A DNA stretch of 5,826 bases from Christensenella sp. UBA5399 (GTDB taxonomy: Bacteria; Bacillota; Clostridia; Christensenellales; Christensenellaceae): the NCBI GenBank assembly GCA_002407725.1, contig DHOD01000157.1, forward strand, positions 1-5,826. Direction: 5' to 3'. A model generated the notes under the pieces. That model saw nothing but the letters and a program-made list of their open reading frames with translations, was not told the DNA's origin and ran no database searches. A program made the translations under genes and the position numbers. This document shows positions 4,809-5,826 of the stretch, piece after piece. How positions within the stretch are numbered: position 1 is the first letter of the stretch; each line of letters starts with the position of its first letter.

Positions 4809-5621
4809 TCAGTCAAACGATACCACTGCCTCCGGCTGCTTCAGCCGTGGAAGGATTGTCTCCAATATGCGGAAATGATGATTCAGGTCCGTAAGCTCCA
4901 GATAGGCCGCAGCCATGTCCTGCCCTATGACAAGATCCATATACTGTGGCTCGCAGCATACCAACAATGCCTTTTTTAGCCCCAGCGCCGTCGAATGCAG
5001 CACCTTTCCGCTCACCATCTTTGATATCCTGTCGATCTCCAGCACACCGGTCCCCTGCTGAATCCGCTGCAGGCTCAGGTATACATCCGGGCTCAGCAAC
5101 AATGCGTAGCGGCCCACATAACCCTTATCATTTAACATGGAAAGGCCCTTTGCGACATCGGCATATGCGCCTTCACCGCTCGACCAATCTCCGCGTTTGA
5201 TCTTGCCGATCCCCGGGGCATTGGTCAGCCCCTGTACGCCCAGGTTCTTGCTCCCAAAGAAAATCAGTTTGTCTTCGCGGCGGGCAACAGCCTCGGCACA
5301 GGATATCGCCGATGTAAGGTCCACAGGGTATCCTTCCTTTTCGCTTGCCGCAATGTCCCTCCAAAGCAGTATAAAATCATCATAAACCTGCGCGACTTCT
5401 TTATACTCCCGGCCTGCGGTTTTTACAACGCCATCGTCAAACTGTTCCTCCTTGGAGGGCGAATCGATTGGCGCACTCTGCATCCCGGGCCCCAACGGGC
5501 CGTATATCGTCAAAAACTTCCTGCCTACCAAATTCCTTCTTGCGGCGTCCACCACCGCGTCATCCATGCTTTTCCAAAAATCTTCGGAAAACGTTGCTGT
5601 ATCTCTTGCCAAATAATCCAT
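4809..5621 (-). CDS. enc: Family 1 encapsulin shell protein
   Basis: The 270-residue product is an encapsulin (Linocin_M18 family), an HK97-fold protein that self-assembles into an icosahedral protein shell around cargo enzymes in the cytoplasm. Family landmarks in order are G33-R-K-F-L-x-I-Y-G-P-L-G (33-44), the E-loop region, Y80-D-D-F-I-L-L-W-R-D-I (80-90), REDKLIFFG (115-123), the A-domain segment Y-A-L-L-L-S-P-D-V-Y (172-181), GTGVLEIDRIS (190-200), D-L-V-I-G-Q-D-M (229-236) and the closing R-L-K-Q-P-E-A-V-V (259-267). Length matches known family 1 shells. W87 falls at the same position as the flavin-stacking Trp87 of the Thermotoga maritima shell in an ungapped comparison from memory. 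GGGGAGG (5636-5630) lies 8 bases before the ATG. The gene follows the cargo gene by 15 bases, so the two are surely co-transcribed. A terminator closes the operon. Confidence 0.97.
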   Translation of the reverse strand: MDYLARDTATFSEDFWKSMDDAVVDAARRNLVGRKFLTIYGPLGPGMQSAPIDSPSKEEQFDDGVVKTAGREYKEVAQVYDDFILLWRDIAASEKEGYPVDLTSAISCAEAVARREDKLIFFGSKNLGVQGLTNAPGIGKIKRGDWSSGEGAYADVAKGLSMLNDKGYVGRYALLLSPDVYLSLQRIQQGTGVLEIDRISKMVSGKVLHSTALGLKKALLVCCEPQYMDLVIGQDMAAAYLELTDLNHHFRILETILPRLKQPEAVVSFD

Positions 5622-5629
5622 TTTTCGTG

Positions 5630-5636
5630 CCTCCCC
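5630..5636 (-). promoter_or_regulatory. Strong ribosome-binding site of the encapsulin gene
   Basis: GGGGAGG directly abuts the stop codon of the cargo gene and lies 8 bases from the shell ATG. It is the strongest Shine-Dalgarno site in the window. This suits a shell protein needed in many copies relative to its cargo. Confidence 0.85.
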
Positions 5637-5826
5637 TTATAAAAGTAAACTGCCGACTGTCGAACCGTCCGTGCCGGATGAATCCGTGTCGGGATTGATT
5701 CCCAGCTCCTGCATCATCTCATGCACTTCGTCCTCTCCCGAGAGGAAATGTTCCGCCTCTTTGGGGTCAAGGTGCCGCAGCAATGTCATCAATTCGCCTA
5801 TATGCGCCTTCTCTTCGTCCCTGATA
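5637..5826 (-). CDS. Encapsulated ferritin-like cargo protein, C-terminal part (partial)
   Basis: The last 62 residues are visible; the start lies beyond the right edge. They begin I-R-D-E-E-K-A-H, with an E-x-x-H metal motif as in encapsulated ferritins (the EncFtn R-D-E-E-K-E-H segment), and continue through two helices, ELMTLLRHLDPKEAEHFL and EDEVHEMMQELGI. A flexible Asp/Ser/Gly/Thr linker follows, and the protein ends in STVGSLLL, which fits the cargo-loading peptide consensus ([LT]-[TV]-[VI]-G-S-L). That peptide docks the enzyme inside the shell. Ferritin-like cargo oxidises Fe(II) at a di-iron centre and passes it to the shell interior for storage. Whether this is a minimal EncFtn or a longer rubrerythrin-like protein cannot be decided without the missing N-terminus. 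The gene precedes the shell gene by 15 bases, the usual cargo-then-shell order. Confidence 0.92.
   Translation of the reverse strand, partial: IRDEEKAHIGELMTLLRHLDPKEAEHFLSGEDEVHEMMQELGINPDTDSSGTDGSTVGSLLL

Noticed and set aside
4809..5621. Prophage major capsid protein as an alternative for the HK97-fold gene.
   Set aside because: The closing G-Q-D-M and P-E-A motifs, the length, and the preceding ferritin-like gene with a cargo-loading peptide are specific to encapsulins, and no portal, protease or terminase genes are present.
1..5826. CRISPR array, tRNA, rRNA, insertion sequence or transposon ends.
   Set aside because: No regularly spaced direct repeats, tRNA-like cloverleaf, rRNA-like segment or transposase-like frame was recognised on either strand.

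Overview
The window looks like chromosomal DNA of a Gram-positive anaerobe of the class Clostridia. The pointers are a clostridial-style RecX, a group II BirA with an N-terminal helix-turn-helix, a family 1 encapsulin of the type common in anaerobic Firmicutes, purine-rich Shine-Dalgarno sites, and sigma-A-like promoters. Base composition is intermediate in most genes, but 4501-4680 is only about 21% G+C (38 of 180 bases, counted by hand). A more exact placement is not supported.

Layout, left to right. (1) Positions 1-751, minus strand: recX, followed by an overlapping birA-like gene that runs off the left edge. (2) Positions 752-846: a compact divergent promoter region in which both start codons lie at or within three bases of the predicted transcription starts. 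(3) Positions 847-1584, plus strand: a secreted peptidoglycan-binding protein whose C-terminal domain appears to have lost its usual histidines, closed by a strong bidirectional terminator shared with the next gene. (4) Positions 1674-3548, minus strand: a family 5 solute-binding lipoprotein with an acidic insert and an acidic C-terminal tail, and no transporter genes beside it. (5) Positions 3773-4237, plus strand: a small zinc-ribbon protein of unknown function. (6) Positions 4262-4468, minus strand: a CopZ-like heavy-metal-binding domain protein. (7) Positions 4469-4808: an A+T-rich non-coding stretch with several short palindromes and a strong hairpin terminator. (8) Positions 4809-5826, minus strand: an encapsulin nanocompartment operon, with the shell gene downstream of a ferritin-like cargo gene cut by the right edge.

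The clearest functional system is the encapsulin pair. The cargo ends in a recognisable cargo-loading peptide (STVGSLLL) after a flexible linker and carries an E-x-x-H metal-binding motif. The shell gene starts 15 bases after the cargo stop with a strong ribosome-binding site. Together they should form an iron-oxidising and iron-storing compartment. This is a known class of system. The less-described items are the His-less peptidoglycan-binding protein, the acidic lipoprotein, the zinc-ribbon protein and the leaderless-looking divergent promoters.
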